DNA of 64,000 nucleotides from Mycobacterium sp. (GTDB taxonomy: Bacteria > Actinomycetota > Actinomycetes > Mycobacteriales > Mycobacteriaceae), in the NCBI GenBank assembly GCA_011620645.1, contig WOYS01000110.1, forward strand, positions 10,243 to 74,242, written 5' to 3'. The position numbers were made by a program, and so were the translations under genes. How positions within the stretch are numbered: the stretch's first letter is position 1; every line of letters starts with the position of its first letter. This document shows positions 63,499 through 64,000 of the stretch, piece by piece. The notes below the pieces were generated by a model, which did no database searches, was not told the DNA's origin, and worked only from the letters and a program-made list of their open reading frames with translations.

Positions 63499-64000
63499 AT
63501 GACTTCATGTGTGGTATGGGAGTTCGAGGGTGATCGGCCCGCAGACGAGCATGATCATGGATTGGGGCACGGTGCAGGTGGTGTTGGAGGCGCCGGCCGG
63601 GACGGGCAGGGCCAGCCGGTCTGCGCGCGGTGCGCCGACCGGCCGCAGCGGGTCTGCGGCACGTGCGGACGGACCCGACGGATCGCCCGCCGCGCCCGCG
63701 ACGGCCAACCCGACATCTGCGATTCCTGCTTCCGAGGGCCCGGGGCCGTCTGCAGCCGCTGCGGGCGGCGGCGGCCCTGTTCGTTCGCGTCCGGCCCGAG
63801 CCCGGTCTGCGCCCGATGCGCGCCCCGGACGACCGCGACGTGCGCGCACTGCGGCGCCGACCGCCCACCGACCGCCCGGTGGCCCGAGGGACCGGTCTGC
63901 GACCCCTGCTACATCGCGGCGCTGCGCCGCCGCGGCACCTGCGCCACCTGCCGGACCGAGCGCCGCCTCGTCCACCCGCCCGGCCCGAACGCCTGCATCT
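63499..64000 (+). CDS. Zinc-ribbon-rich protein, probable site-specific recombinase (5' part)
   Basis: From ATG 63499 an open frame runs to the window end (167 codons, truncated). After ~40 Gly/Asp/His-rich residues it has serial zinc ribbons: PVCARC, RVCGTCGRTRR, DICDSCF, AVCSRCGRRRPC, PVCARCAP, ATCAHCGADRPPTAR, PVCDPCY and GTCATCRTERR. Such a run of CxxC knuckles precedes a tyrosine-recombinase domain in a family of actinobacterial integrases; the recombinase domain itself is beyond the window. A second frame just upstream (MDWGTVQVVLEAPAGTGRA, from about 63558) may be the true N-terminus, which would imply a frameshift near 63600. Composition is more GC- and Cys-rich than the neighbours. 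Confidence 0.6.
   Translation, partial: MTSCVVWEFEGDRPADEHDHGLGHGAGGVGGAGRDGQGQPVCARCADRPQRVCGTCGRTRRIARRARDGQPDICDSCFRGPGAVCSRCGRRRPCSFASGPSPVCARCAPRTTATCAHCGADRPPTARWPEGPVCDPCYIAALRRRGTCATCRTERRLVHPPGPNACI

Noticed and set aside
63311..63502. 63-codon plus-strand frame before the zinc-ribbon gene
   Set aside because: No ribosome site or recognisable family; it overlaps the antisense transposase-like relic.

Overview
The window is high-GC DNA from a fast-growing mycobacterium (Mycolicibacterium-like). The evidence is a complete ESX-3 type VII secretion locus, FadE5/FadD2/FadE6-type lipid genes, an AAC(2')-type acetyltransferase, a deazaflavin-dependent (Ddn-like) nitroreductase and mycobacterial regulatory signals. 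From memory of the H37Rv map, the gene order follows M. tuberculosis from about Rv0244c to Rv0320, with insertions, losses and decayed genes. No alignment could be run, so family calls rest on motifs, length and context.

Layout. 0-5 kb: TDT-family anion transporter, FadE5 acyl-CoA dehydrogenase, flavin reductase. 4.8-8.7 kb: four-gene succinate dehydrogenase (Sdh1) operon. 8.9-13.8 kb: nitrite assimilation, with nirBD on + and a sirohydrochlorin chelatase plus an NnaR-like regulator on -; the regulator has a well-formed GlnR-type box. 14-17.9 kb: AAC(2'), 5-oxoprolinase subunits, queuosine-precursor-type transporter and an iron-type binding lipoprotein. 18-21 kb: GlgX and a collapsed molybdopterin oxidoreductase. 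21.8-28.4 kb: overlapping TenA pair, Ddn-like protein, rhodanese, acyl-ACP desaturase with a 29-bp palindrome, Acg-like nitroreductase, TetR/thioesterase pair, STAS protein. 28.4-35 kb: apparent two-way SigF promoter, FadD2, FadE6, a broken alpha/beta hydrolase, TetR and an MpaB-type oxygenase.

35.4-48.5 kb: ESX-3 in canonical order (eccA-eccB-eccC-PE-[PPE]-esxG-esxH-espG-eccD-mycP-eccE). The PPE gene is reduced to an 89-codon remnant, and the mycosin has Gln where the catalytic His is expected. The membrane core, the Esx pair and the EspG chaperone look intact.

48.6-64 kb: PAP2 phosphatase, PAP2-diacylglycerol-kinase fusion, L,D-transpeptidase-like protein, Hsp70-like Pro/Thr-rich membrane protein, an exported protein, a GH16 glucanase-like protein, a GAF-ANTAR regulator, a five-gene oligopeptide ABC importer, and PPK2. 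The right edge is accessory: a short transposase-like relic and the 5' part of a gene with serial CxxC zinc-ribbon motifs, probably an actinobacterial site-specific recombinase.

The strongest leads are the altered ESX-3 (no full PPE, His-less mycosin), the regulatory palindromes, the decayed genes, and the truncated zinc-ribbon gene.
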